Assembly: GCA_050946375.1 (NCBI GenBank)
Contig: JBMNUT010000010.1
Span: 43,321 to 107,320, forward strand
DNA from: UBA1794 sp050946375
GTDB taxonomy: Bacteria; Bacteroidota; Bacteroidia; Bacteroidales; Bacteroidaceae
Length of the DNA: 64,000 bases
Direction: 5' to 3'
Below the pieces are notes generated by a model that ran no database searches, was not told the origin of the DNA, and worked only from the letters and a program-made list of their open reading frames with translations. This document shows positions 1 to 8,931 of the stretch, in pieces. Made by a program: the position numbers and the translations under genes. Positions within the stretch are counted from its first letter, which is position 1. Each line of letters opens with the position of its first letter.

Positions 1-2
1 GC

Positions 3-488
3 AACTTCGAGACGCAGGCGACCACCAAGCAGATACGCGTGGTCTTCTACCTGGAGCGTGACGCATGGGGCGCCAGCATCAGCAGCCTCACTGCAGATGA
101 CGTCAAGCTGACCGGTGTGGCACGCAACGTGGCACAGGCCATCGGATTCCAGAACGAAGGGGCCGAGATCGAATACTTCAGCTTCGACAACACGGGGGCC
201 TACGCACCCTCCTTCCCCAGCCTGACGATAGGAGACTTCACCGCTATCGAAGACATACAGGCAGAAGGAGACGGCAATAGCCTCCAGGCTTACGTCACGG
301 ACGGAATGCTCATGCTCAAGAATGTGAAGGAACATGCTTCTGTGATGATTTACACCACAAATGGAAATCTTGCAGCAGCCATTCCGAACTACATGCCCGA
401 CACCGGCATCGCACTGCCCGAACAAGGCATTTACATCGTGCTGGTAGTAGACGGCGGAAAACGTCAGACTGCAAAAGTCATTTATTGA
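3..488 (+). CDS. Secreted protein, C-terminal fragment
   Basis: The reading frame is open from the left edge, so this is the 3' part of a larger gene and the N-terminus is outside the window. The visible ~160 residues start with a beta-rich stretch. They end with about 85 residues resembling the beta-sandwich sorting-type tail of Bacteroidetes secreted proteins: the VMIYTTNG strand, then LPEQGIYIVLVVDGG and a final KVIY. Two other proteins here (630..2435 and 11147..13795) end in similar tails, so it is probably a surface or exported protein. A strong terminator follows. The catalytic or binding part, if any, cannot be seen, and I do not assign a function. Confidence 0.75.
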   Translation, partial: NFETQATTKQIRVVFYLERDAWGASISSLTADDVKLTGVARNVAQAIGFQNEGAEIEYFSFDNTGAYAPSFPSLTIGDFTAIEDIQAEGDGNSLQAYVTDGMLMLKNVKEHASVMIYTTNGNLAAAIPNYMPDTGIALPEQGIYIVLVVDGGKRQTAKVIY

Positions 489-505
489 TTAACGAAACCT
501 CGAAA

Positions 506-556
506 GGAAGCCGCTTTTTCCTATATTTGCCGGAGAAAACGGCTTCCTTTTTTTAC
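506..556 (+). terminator. Rho-independent terminator after the first gene
   Basis: An 8-bp GGAAGCCG/CGGCTTCC stem, extended by a pyrimidine/purine inner stem, is followed by seven T residues. It lies 17 nt after the stop at 488. Confidence 0.85.
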
Positions 557-629
557 AAGAAACATGCAGGTCTTTTCTTGAAAACATACAGTACAAACAA
601 GAAAAACCCTCCTAAAAAAGATACATAAA

Positions 630-2435
630 ATGAAATACTCCTTTTACAGTTCACTTCTTCTGAGCTTATTCGCTCTGAACCTGAACGCTACGCCCGGAGA
701 CATTCTTCCCGGACAAACCTGGAACGACACGAAAGGTTCTGCCATCAATGCCCACGGAGGCTGCGTACAATATTCCGACGGATACTACTATTGGTTTGGC
801 GAAGACCGCACCAATCTTACCTGCAACGGAATCAGCTGCTACCGCTCTGCCGACCTCTGCAACTGGACGCGCGTGGGGCTGGCCCTCACCCCTACGGGCA
901 CCATGACGGACGAAAACGTAGACATCGCATACGGGCGTACACTGGAGCGACCGAAAGTAATCTATAACGCACAAACCGACAAGTGGGTCATGTGGATTCA
1001 TTGGGAAAACGGAAACGACTACGGAGAGGCCAAAGTATGCGTAGCGCAGGCCGACACGGTGGTAGGCCCCTATACGCTGGTCGATGTGTTCCGTCCCAAC
1101 GGCAACGACTCGCGCGACCAGACCCTCTTCCTCGATACGGACGGAACCGCATACCACGTGTATTCCACCAACATGAATACCAACACCAACATCTCCCCGC
1201 TGAAACCCGACTTCCTCTCCCCCGAAGAAGCCGTGAATACCCAAATGAAGGGAAAAAAATACGAGGCAGCCAGCATCTTCAAAGTAGGCGACATCTACTA
1301 CGGGCTTTTCTCCGGCTGCACCGGCTGGGAGCCCAACCGGGGACGTTATGCCTATGCATACGACATGATGGGCACATGGACCTACGGCAACGACTTCAAG
1401 GACCAGGACGGAAGTACTGGCACCAACTTCTGTACGGACGCGGGACAAGACAAGACATACGAGTCGCAAAGCACGTACGTCTTCCCCGTACAGGGAAAAG
1501 AGAAGTGCTTCGTCTACATGGGTGACCGCTGGAATTCCGGCAACGTAGGCGCTTCGAAATACGTATGGCTGCCCCTCAGCATACGTTCCGGCTATCCCGC
1601 CGTACGATGGTACGACAAATGGGATCTCTCGGTATTCGACAACATGTACCGATACAAGCGCCTGGCAGAACTGAACGACGGGACGGAATTTTATCTGCTC
1701 GAGCGCAAATCGGACCGCATCGTCTCCCGCCCGAAGTCTTCCCTGACGCTTGAAAACGACGGAGAGGCAAACGTATGCTTCGTGTTGCACACAACCGACA
1801 CGCCCTATACCTATAAGATTGAAGAGCTCGCCACGGGAAAATTCCTGGAGTCGATGTTCGGAACCATACGGTTCCAGGCAGAAAGCGACAGCGAAGCACA
1901 GGAGTGGATACTGGTACTGGAGCAGGACGGCTACTACCGCATAGAAAATGCCGCCGACGGATACTGCCTTTCCGTATCGGGCAACGGGACCATGGCCGGA
2001 ACGAACATCTATCTGAATACGAAAAACGAAGATATCCACCAGAGTTTCGCCCTGTATTTCGACTCTGAGGCACATGCCGACTACAAAGAGGCCGACCTCT
2101 ACAGCCTGGCTTACCTGGAGAACAACAAAAAGCTCATGGAGGAACAGAACAGCTTCCTCACGGCGATTTCCGCCGTCGGCGAAGACCGCCTGCAGATGAA
2201 CGTCAGCATTTCTCCCGACCGCTCCTCCATCCTTGTGGAGTCCGGCACGGACGCAGTGGGCGACATCGCAGTGATTGAGCCCGGCTCGGGCCGCATCCTG
2301 TGGCAGGCTGCACAAGCCTCCCTGTCTTCCGGAAGCAATGCATTCTCCCTTTCTGCTCCCCTCGAACGCGGATTTTACATAGTTACTGTCCGCACAACCG
2401 GAGAGCAAATATCCAAGAAAGTACCCGCACTATGA
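630..2435 (+). CDS. GH43-like glycosidase with ricin-type lectin module
   Basis: Signal peptide (about residues 1-20, cleavage near NLNA/TPG), then a five-bladed-propeller GH43-type domain to about residue 350. The INAHGG, YYWFGE and SRDQTLFLD motifs resemble the exo-beta-1,3-galactanase group of GH43 (subfamily 24), which acts on arabinogalactan side chains. Glu in YEAASIF is the likely acid; the later SQSTYVF carries Gln, which serves as base in characterised members of that group. Residues ~390-480 look like a CBM13/ricin-type beta-trefoil (YRIENAADGYCLSV, QSFALYF), and the last ~95 residues form a sorting-like tail. Length is 601 residues. The stop overlaps the next start (ATGA), so the genes are probably co-transcribed. 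The exact substrate is inference. Confidence 0.85.
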   Translation: MKYSFYSSLLLSLFALNLNATPGDILPGQTWNDTKGSAINAHGGCVQYSDGYYYWFGEDRTNLTCNGISCYRSADLCNWTRVGLALTPTGTMTDENVDIAYGRTLERPKVIYNAQTDKWVMWIHWENGNDYGEAKVCVAQADTVVGPYTLVDVFRPNGNDSRDQTLFLDTDGTAYHVYSTNMNTNTNISPLKPDFLSPEEAVNTQMKGKKYEAASIFKVGDIYYGLFSGCTGWEPNRGRYAYAYDMMGTWTYGNDFKDQDGSTGTNFCTDAGQDKTYESQSTYVFPVQGKEKCFVYMGDRWNSGNVGASKYVWLPLSIRSGYPAVRWYDKWDLSVFDNMYRYKRLAELNDGTEFYLLERKSDRIVSRPKSSLTLENDGEANVCFVLHTTDTPYTYKIEELATGKFLESMFGTIRFQAESDSEAQEWILVLEQDGYYRIENAADGYCLSVSGNGTMAGTNIYLNTKNEDIHQSFALYFDSEAHADYKEADLYSLAYLENNKKLMEEQNSFLTAISAVGEDRLQMNVSISPDRSSILVESGTDAVGDIAVIEPGSGRILWQAAQASLSSGSNAFSLSAPLERGFYIVTVRTTGEQISKKVPAL

Positions 2436-4288
2436 GAAAACTGATCTATCCTGCCACCTTCTTCCTGCTGGGGGGATTTCTCCTGCTGGCCGATATTCCT
2501 GACTTCCTGCAGGAAACGGCCGATATGAATCCTTTCTTCCTGACCTCGGATTATGCAGTCGAAACGCTAAAGAAGCCGGGCGGATGCCTGACGTACGCAG
2601 CCTCTTTCCTCACTTCCTGCCTTGCCGTGAAGTGGCTCGGGGCACTGCTGCTGCTGGTGTTGACCGCGGCTCTTGCCTACGTGCAGAAGTTCGCTTTCCG
2701 ACTGCCTGCGGCAGCCTTCGGCCTCTGTTGGCTCGCACCGCTGGCACTGCTGCTCAACTATACCCAACAGGGCTACATGCTCTACATCCTGAAGACTCCG
2801 GGATGGGCATTTTCCATGCCGCTGGGCATGCTGGGCACGGCAGCGCTTGCCGGAATATACATCCGTCTCCGTCACGTCGGAAGCAAGGTAGCGTGGATGA
2901 TCATCGCATGTGCACCTCTGTATTATGCCATAGGCAGCTACGCCCTGATGGCCTCTTTTTCAGCATTCATTTACGAATTGTTTCTCTTTACCAAGAACCG
3001 GTGGCGCCATGCGCTGCCGGTTCTTTTGGCTTTACCCGCATCGGCTTTCCTGTTCCCCCTGGCCTTATACAAACTCGGCTGGCTTCGCCGAAGCCTTTCT
3101 TCCCTGTATTCAACGGGATTGCCGGACTATCTGTGGACGGAAGCCGAGCAGCCGCTGTGGTACCCGCTCCTGTTCTCACTCCTTTTACTGAACGTCTTTG
3201 TCCTCTTTGCCGCCTACCGGCAGAAAAAAGGAAACGCCGCACAACCCACCCGGGGCAAGCAGTCTGCTGACAAACACAAGTATCAGCGGGCCATCGGGAT
3301 ATGCGTCCTGTTCCTGTATGCCCTCACCGCTTACCAAGTCTATGCCCACACTTTCCGCGACGAGAACTACCATTGCATCCTCCGCATGAAGCACGCCACC
3401 GAAAAGAACGATTGGCAAGCCGTACTGCAAGAAGCCCGGGACTGCGATTCCATCCCCACCCGCCTGCAAGTTCTCTACACCCGTCTGGCACTCCAGAAGA
3501 TGAACGAAGGCGGAGACATGCTCTTCACCTATCCCGACGGCGACGCTTCCTACCGCGCTCCCCGCCCCCACCAATACCTCCGTCTCATAGGAGGAAGCAA
3601 ACTCTACTACCATTACGGAAAAATCAACTACGCCTATCGCTGGTGCATGGAAGACCTCGTGGAATACGGGAAGCGTCCCGATTACCTCCGCACCATGGCA
3701 AAATGCGCGCTGATGAACCGGGAACCCGAATTGGCACGCAAGTATCTCGACATAATCCGCACCATACCCTTCCAATCCGAGTTTGTATCGCACTACGAAT
3801 ACTACCTGTCCCATCCCGAAGCCGTAGAGTCCGACGAAGAAATGGCCTCCATCGGCCGGCTGATGAACTACGGAGACCTGCTCGACGGCGACGGCGGACT
3901 GATCGAAGTCTATCTGCTCAACAGCTTCGCACTGATGGAAGGAGGCACCCGCGAAATGGTAGACTTGTCGCTCCAGGCTTGCCTCGTACTGAAAAATATC
4001 AAAGGCTTCTGGCCGCGTTTCTTCCAGCTTCTTCCCACTTTCCAGGGGAAGAAAATCCCGACCCACTACCAGGAAGCGGCCCTGCTCTTTGCCACTCTCC
4101 AGCAAAACATAGACCCTAACTCTCTTCCCATCGAACCGAAAATAAGAGAACGGTTTGCCCAACTCGTGGAAGCCTCCAACGCTTATGCGCAAATGGGCGA
4201 CGAATACAACCGCAACAAGCTCTATCCCGACTACGGAGGTACCTACTGGTACTACTACTTCTTCATAAAGGGACTGAAAACCAACTGA
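2432..4288 (+). CDS. DUF6057-type multi-pass membrane protein
   Basis: I chose the ATG at 2432, which overlaps the upstream stop by 4 nt; a longer reading frame opening at 2300 would run through the GH43 gene. The ~618-residue protein has a long N-terminal half with many hydrophobic helices (to about residue 310), followed by a soluble helical half with TPR-like character (ARKYLDIIRTIPFQSEF, EAVESDEEMASIGRLMNYG). It matches the Bacteroidales DUF6057 family, whose function is unknown. Together with the next lipoprotein it looks like a membrane/periplasm pair. The C-terminal half is rich in Tyr and Trp near the end (YGGTYWYYYFF). Confidence 0.8.
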   Translation: MRKLIYPATFFLLGGFLLLADIPDFLQETADMNPFFLTSDYAVETLKKPGGCLTYAASFLTSCLAVKWLGALLLLVLTAALAYVQKFAFRLPAAAFGLCWLAPLALLLNYTQQGYMLYILKTPGWAFSMPLGMLGTAALAGIYIRLRHVGSKVAWMIIACAPLYYAIGSYALMASFSAFIYELFLFTKNRWRHALPVLLALPASAFLFPLALYKLGWLRRSLSSLYSTGLPDYLWTEAEQPLWYPLLFSLLLLNVFVLFAAYRQKKGNAAQPTRGKQSADKHKYQRAIGICVLFLYALTAYQVYAHTFRDENYHCILRMKHATEKNDWQAVLQEARDCDSIPTRLQVLYTRLALQKMNEGGDMLFTYPDGDASYRAPRPHQYLRLIGGSKLYYHYGKINYAYRWCMEDLVEYGKRPDYLRTMAKCALMNREPELARKYLDIIRTIPFQSEFVSHYEYYLSHPEAVESDEEMASIGRLMNYGDLLDGDGGLIEVYLLNSFALMEGGTREMVDLSLQACLVLKNIKGFWPRFFQLLPTFQGKKIPTHYQEAALLFATLQQNIDPNSLPIEPKIRERFAQLVEASNAYAQMGDEYNRNKLYPDYGGTYWYYYFFIKGLKTN

Positions 4289-4317
4289 ACCGTTTCCACT
4301 AAAAACCCCGTGCCACT

Positions 4318-5892
4318 ATGATACGCAACTTCATATTCTGCCTATTGTCACTCCCCCTTCTGTTCTCTTCGTGCTCGCCTTCCGTGCCCGAAGATGCCGT
4401 GCCGACAGACACTCCGGCCCAAACACTGCCCGACTACGACGGCGCTACCCTGCCGCCCAACATAGCTCCGATGAACTTCCGCATAGAAGAAACAGGCGAC
4501 GACTACCTGACTCACTTCTATTCCCGCAATAAGAACTGCTCCATTGTACTGGCAGGACAGACCATCGACCTGCCAGCCGGGAAATGGAAGGACCTGCTCG
4601 AAGCCGCGCGGGGCGATACGCTCTATACGGACATCTATGTACGTCAGAACGGAAAATGGCTGAAGTTTCCCACACGACGCAACTTCATCGCCCCGGAAGA
4701 GATAGACCCCTACATCGCCTACCGCCTCATCGAGCCCTCGTATGTGGACTACGAACAGATTCTGATATGCCAGCGGAACCTCACCAACTTCAAGGAGACC
4801 GTATTGTGCGACAACATGATGCTCACCGACGGCGAGAACGGTGCATGCGTCAACTGCCATGCCTTCCAGAACTACAACCGCGGCGGACGCATACAGATGC
4901 ACATACGGCAGAACCATGGGGGAACGCTCATCACCGACGGAGGCCGACTGAAGAAGGTAAACCTGAAGACCCCGGAGACGCTCTCTGCAGGAGTATATCC
5001 GGCCTGGCATCCCAACAAGAACCTGATAGCCTACTCCGTGAACGAGACCGGGCAGCTGTTTCACACCAGAGACATACAGAAAATCGAAGTCATCGACTTC
5101 GCAAGCGACCTGATACTCTACGACATCGATCACAACAAAGTCTACGACATCGACTGCAAACCGCATGACTTCGAAACTTTTCCGGCATGGAGCCCCGATG
5201 GAAAGATGCTCTACTACACGTCGGCCCACTACGTGCAGGAAACAAACGACATAGACGCCGAGCTGGGACTCAACTACCAACAGCTGAAATACAACATCCT
5301 GCGCCGTCCATTCGACGAGTCGACCTTGAAATTCGGCGCACAGGACACCATTCTCAATGCCGCCGCACAAGGCAAAAGCGCCGTACTACCCCGCATCTCG
5401 CCCGACGGCCGCTGGATGCTTTTCTCCATGGCCGACTTCGGAAACTTCCATGTCTGGCACAAATCCTCCGACCTCTACGTCATGGACCTCAATACGCGGA
5501 ACACATACCCCCTGGAGGAAGCCAACAGCGAAGAGAGCGACAGCTACCACTCCTGGTCGTCGAACGGACGGTGGATTCTCTTCACTTCCCGCCGCGACGA
5601 CGGCAACTACACCCGTCTCTACATAGCCTATTTCGACCAGACGGGCAAGGCGCACCGCGCATTCGAAGTACCGCAGCGCGACCCCCTCTTCTATTCCCAA
5701 CTTTTCAAGAGCTACAACGTACCCGAATGGCTTACACAACCCGTAGCCTTCTCGCGCAACCAGATAGTCGACGCGGCCAGGGAAGAGGCCATACCCGCCG
5801 AGTACAACGGCTCTGCCCTGCTGCAACCCGATCAGGACAAGGCTGAACGACCCGACGACGACCCTGCGGAAAGCAACCGCTTGCCGTACTGA
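4318..5892 (+). CDS. PD40/TolB-like propeller lipoprotein with CxxCH
   Basis: The lipoprotein signal peptide ends in LFSSC (lipobox Cys about residue 19). The 524-residue protein carries repeated WD40-like PD40 strands (YPAWHPNKNLIAYS, FPAWSPDGKMLYYTS, LPRISPDGRWMLFS, YHSWSSNGRWILFTS), each with the PDG/SNG turn typical of TolB-type propellers. Before the propeller, residues 177-181 are CVNCH, a single c-type haem motif within GENGACVNCHAF. It follows the DUF6057 gene by 29 nt and is probably in the same operon. It is likely anchored in an envelope membrane. Haem attachment is inference; no cytochrome maturation gene is in the window, and the role is unknown. Confidence 0.8.
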   Translation: MIRNFIFCLLSLPLLFSSCSPSVPEDAVPTDTPAQTLPDYDGATLPPNIAPMNFRIEETGDDYLTHFYSRNKNCSIVLAGQTIDLPAGKWKDLLEAARGDTLYTDIYVRQNGKWLKFPTRRNFIAPEEIDPYIAYRLIEPSYVDYEQILICQRNLTNFKETVLCDNMMLTDGENGACVNCHAFQNYNRGGRIQMHIRQNHGGTLITDGGRLKKVNLKTPETLSAGVYPAWHPNKNLIAYSVNETGQLFHTRDIQKIEVIDFASDLILYDIDHNKVYDIDCKPHDFETFPAWSPDGKMLYYTSAHYVQETNDIDAELGLNYQQLKYNILRRPFDESTLKFGAQDTILNAAAQGKSAVLPRISPDGRWMLFSMADFGNFHVWHKSSDLYVMDLNTRNTYPLEEANSEESDSYHSWSSNGRWILFTSRRDDGNYTRLYIAYFDQTGKAHRAFEVPQRDPLFYSQLFKSYNVPEWLTQPVAFSRNQIVDAAREEAIPAEYNGSALLQPDQDKAERPDDDPAESNRLPY

Positions 5893-5916
5893 CAACCGGC
5901 CAATCAGCACGAAAAA

Positions 5917-5962
5917 ATTTCTCCCCGGCAGTCCGCTCTTCAGCAACTGTCGGGGAGAAATC
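5917..5962. terminator. Bidirectional terminator
   Basis: ATTTCTCCCCG pairs with CGGGGAGAAAT around a ~23-nt loop between two convergent genes. There is an A-run on the left and an AAATCGTAT tail on the right, so it can serve both strands. Confidence 0.75.
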
Positions 5963-6001
5963 GTATAGGAGTGCCTGCACTTTTTGCTCACGGCGGAGGC
6001 A
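5958..6001. repeat. 22-nt phased repeats, 2 units
   Basis: Units at 5958-5979 and 5980-6001 (the second begins CTTTTTGCTCACGGCGGAGG). They lie between the terminator and the nadA stop. Degenerate members of the dispersed 22-nt family. Confidence 0.5.
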
Positions 6002-6057
6002 CGGCATCGTCCGGCATGAGGGGAAAGACGCCGCACCCGTTGCCGCGCGGAGCGCTT

Positions 6058-7008
6058 CTACAGGTTGTGTTGCGCGGAAATCTCCAGCATGCGCTCGATG
6101 CAGCGCACGGCCTTACGGGCGATTTCGGGGTCGACCTGAATCTCGGGCGACTCGTCTCTCAGGCAATTATAGAGCTTCTCCATCGTATTGAGGCGCATGA
6201 AGTTGCACTCACTGCAGCCACAGGTGGAATCCTGCGGAGGCGCAGGGATGAAAGTCTGGTCGGGACACTTCTTCTGCATCTCGTGGAGAATGCCGCTCTC
6301 CGTAGCCACGATGAATTCCTTCTGCTCGGGATGGGCCACGGCATACTTCAGCATCGTAGCCGTACTGCCTGCTACGTCGGCCAGCTTCAGCACCGCGCTT
6401 TTGCATTCGAGGTGCGCCATCACCACAGCCCCGGGGTGCGCTTTCTTCAGCTCGACAATCTTCTCGACGGAAAACTGCTCGTGTACGTGGCATGCGCCGT
6501 CCCACAGCAGCATTTGCCGCCCCGTTACGGCATTGAGGTAGCTGCCCAGATTGCGGTCGGGGCCGAATATGATTTTCTCGTCCTTCGGCAGACTTTCGAT
6601 AATCGTACGCGCATTGGAAGAGGTGACCACGATGTCGGTGTAGGCTTTCACGGCGGCCGAGGTGTTCACATAGGAGACAACCGTGTAGCCGGGATGGGCT
6701 TCGACGAAACGGGCGAACTCGTCGCTCGGACAACTGTCGGCCAGGCTGCATCCGGCAGCCATGTCGGGCACCAGCACCTTCTTGTCGGGACACAGAATCT
6801 TGGCCGTCTCGCCCATGAAGTGCACGCCGCACATGACGATGACGGCAGCATCCGTCTTCTGCGCCCACTGCGCCAGCGCCAGGCTGTCGCCCACGAAGTC
6901 GGCCACGTCCTGCAGCTCGGGCCGCTGGTAGTAATGGGCCAGGATGAGGGCGTTCTTCTCTTTCTTCAGTTTTTCGATTTCGCTTCTGAAGTTATCAACT
7001 GTTGACAT
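6058..7008 (-). CDS. nadA: Quinolinate synthase NadA
   Basis: A cytosolic [4Fe-4S] enzyme that condenses iminoaspartate with dihydroxyacetone phosphate to quinolinate in de novo NAD synthesis. The 316 residues show the NadA triplication, and the cluster cysteines are visible near residues 87 (AAGCSLA), 173 (DGACHVH) and 263-268 (STCGCSEC). Other family motifs are LAHYYQRPE and SYVNTSAAVKA. It is transcribed leftward behind an unusually long leader with a -7 box at 7233-7240. No nadB or nadC lies nearby, so the pathway is split in this genome. Confidence 0.97.
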   Translation of the reverse strand: MSTVDNFRSEIEKLKKEKNALILAHYYQRPELQDVADFVGDSLALAQWAQKTDAAVIVMCGVHFMGETAKILCPDKKVLVPDMAAGCSLADSCPSDEFARFVEAHPGYTVVSYVNTSAAVKAYTDIVVTSSNARTIIESLPKDEKIIFGPDRNLGSYLNAVTGRQMLLWDGACHVHEQFSVEKIVELKKAHPGAVVMAHLECKSAVLKLADVAGSTATMLKYAVAHPEQKEFIVATESGILHEMQKKCPDQTFIPAPPQDSTCGCSECNFMRLNTMEKLYNCLRDESPEIQVDPEIARKAVRCIERMLEISAQHNL

Positions 7009-7232
7009 ACATATATTAGTTTATTGTTTTTCTTCTTCTTTCAAAGACTCCAATCAATGATGATAATAATAGCCCTTGGAAAGTGTGTATAAAAAACACT
7101 CATTTTCCTTGTCTTTCCGGGTTATTCCGCCGGATGTGGGGGTTATTATCGCCTTATGAACAGAGCAAAAGTGCCTTATCTTTTGATAATAAGGGCTGTG
7201 GTTTTTCTTATTCACACCCTGTTGATAGGCAG

Positions 7233-7240
7233 CAAAGTTA
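7233..7240 (-). promoter_or_regulatory. -7 box for nadA
   Basis: TAACTTTG on the minus strand fits TAnnTTTG. It implies a ~220-nt untranslated leader. AGCCCTT at 7071-7077 is complementary to AAGGGCT at 7191-7197, so the leader could fold long-range. The rest of 7009..7566 (558 bp, AT-rich) holds no gene that I can support. Confidence 0.5.
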
Positions 7241-7566
7241 CTAACTTCTTAGTGATTGGCGGTTAGAAAACGGCAAAAAATGCGGTGGATAAGTGAATGA
7301 AACCGCCGGGCTAACTTTTTTGGAACTTATGTTTTCGGGGCGGTATATAGACTTTTTCGGAAAAATGAAATGGGAATGAAACATCTTTTCCCTGAGTTAT
7401 CCGCCCGTTTTTCCACTGTTTTTCGAGGGTTTTCAACAGTGCCAGTCTGGGTATGATTTGCCCGTTTGGAGCAAAAAATGTTCCTCCGGTTAAGCATTTT
7501 ATAAGGATTTCTCCGTATTTTTACCGCCGTATCACTCATGAGTATATCCTTAAAATTCTTGTAACG

Positions 7567-8805
7567 ATGAAATATTTTGGTTTGATTATTCCGTTGTTTT
7601 TCTGCTCGGCCCTGCAGGCTGCGCCGCTGACTCAGGCCGAGGGAGACAGCACGCGCAATGACCGCAAGGGGCATCCGGCGTGGAAACTGAAGAAGAACAT
7701 GAAGCTGGTGAACGATACGCTCATCGTGGATTTCGCCAACTCTAAGAACAGTCCGCTGGACATTGCTCCGGAGAAGATTGCGGCCGCCGTCGAAGCCATC
7801 CCCGACTCCGAGTTTGCGGGAATCAAGGGGCTCTCTCTCGACGAACTGAAGAACCGCCGTTGGATGGTGGAGGAGCACAATCGGGTAAATCATAATCCGT
7901 TTGCCGTGTATTTCAACGGGAACTTCATGAAGTCGACCGTCGGGCTCGACGGTTTCTTCCTGCGCAAGGCAAAGCGGGAGTTTACGCGCGACACCGTGCG
8001 CTACAACGGAAAGCTCTACCAGGGCAAGGTGGAACTCTTTTCGCCTCACTATAAACCCGACCTTACGGACCTGGAAGCGATACACGAGCGCTACGCTCCG
8101 TCGAAGCCGTTGCGCAGCTGCCTGTTTATGGTGGACGGCATTCTGCTGACTTCGGGCCTGAATGATTTCCGTTTCGATACACATTATATAGATAGCGTGG
8201 ACGTAATCGACCTGAGCGGCGTGCCTCTCCTGGAAAGCGGCGACTCCATCGACGGATTGAGCCTGATACATATCTACACGCGCAAGTCGCGCATGAAACG
8301 GGGCTGGACGGTTTCGTTCGAATTCCCCGACAAGAAATCGCTGGTCCTGAAGCCCTATAACCAGAAGGACGTGAACCGCGCGGAGAAAACGTTCTTCCTC
8401 AACGGGGAGGAAATAGGTACATTTGTCGGAATCGACATACAAGCGCTGCTCAGCGCTGCCGACCGTCGCGTTTCGGTCGAGGAGAATGCCGTAAAAATCA
8501 ATTCTTCTGGCTATGCTCCCCGGCTGGTTTCCCTGAAAGAGATAGGCGAACAGTTTCCGGGTACGTCGGCTATCGATCCGTTGTTCTTCGTGAACGACGT
8601 CTTGCTGACGGGCGACCCGGCGAAAATCCGCATCGACGTAAACTACATTCAGAATATCTGTCTGTTCACCTCCACGGAACTTGAGTCCTTGGGTGGCGGC
8701 GTAGTCAACTGGGGGCACCATACCTGTCCCGTCTCCGTGATTCGTATTTATACGAACGACGAGGAGTCGCAGAAGAAAGCCCGCCAGTACGCCCACATTC
8801 AGTAG
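7567..8805 (+). CDS. Secreted protein of unknown function, duplicated module
   Basis: The start at 7567 gives a clean signal peptide (MKYFGLIIPLFFCSALQAAP); the frame is open 38 codons further upstream but without a plausible leader. The 412-residue protein contains two copies of a ~140-residue module. Each has a strand pair with an FNGN/LNGEE-then-G(S)TVG/FVG motif, a Y.P.L..L..I segment, a VDGILLT or VNDVLLTG turn, a D..YI.S/N segment and a closing IYTR/IYTN strand. The gene at 36086..37306 has the same plan. The last strand faintly recalls TonB-receptor plug domains (VISVIRIYT-like), but I would not assign that. It is monocistronic and followed by a terminator. Confidence 0.75.
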   Translation: MKYFGLIIPLFFCSALQAAPLTQAEGDSTRNDRKGHPAWKLKKNMKLVNDTLIVDFANSKNSPLDIAPEKIAAAVEAIPDSEFAGIKGLSLDELKNRRWMVEEHNRVNHNPFAVYFNGNFMKSTVGLDGFFLRKAKREFTRDTVRYNGKLYQGKVELFSPHYKPDLTDLEAIHERYAPSKPLRSCLFMVDGILLTSGLNDFRFDTHYIDSVDVIDLSGVPLLESGDSIDGLSLIHIYTRKSRMKRGWTVSFEFPDKKSLVLKPYNQKDVNRAEKTFFLNGEEIGTFVGIDIQALLSAADRRVSVEENAVKINSSGYAPRLVSLKEIGEQFPGTSAIDPLFFVNDVLLTGDPAKIRIDVNYIQNICLFTSTELESLGGGVVNWGHHTCPVSVIRIYTNDEESQKKARQYAHIQ

Positions 8806-8820
8806 GTTACTGTTTTCCGT

Positions 8821-8840
8821 CTCCGGCCCGCCGGCCGGAG
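8821..8840 (+). terminator. GC-rich hairpin after the 7567 gene
   Basis: A perfect CTCCGGCC/GGCCGGAG stem with a 4-nt loop, 15 nt after the stop. It has no T-run of its own and may act with the next hairpin. Confidence 0.45.
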
Positions 8841-8864
8841 GACTGAGCGGCGGTGGTCATACAA

Positions 8865-8913
8865 AAAACAGCTTGGGGAATTGCCGAAAAGCGGCGCTTC
8901 TCCAAGCTGTTTT
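8865..8913. terminator. Bidirectional terminator
   Basis: A 12-bp AAAACAGCTTGG/CCAAGCTGTTTT stem between convergent genes, with A- and T-tracts on both flanks. Confidence 0.8.
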
Positions 8914-8931
8914 GTTCAGGGCTTTTTGGTT

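Noticed and set aside
522..529. TATATTTG as a promoter for the GH43 gene
   Set aside because: It fits the -7 consensus but lies inside the loop of the terminator hairpin and is ~100 nt from the start, so I cannot support it.
666..2408. Long open frame on the minus strand opposite the GH43 gene
   Set aside because: A shadow of the GC-rich coding sequence. It has no start context or recognisable family, while the plus-strand protein has clear domains.
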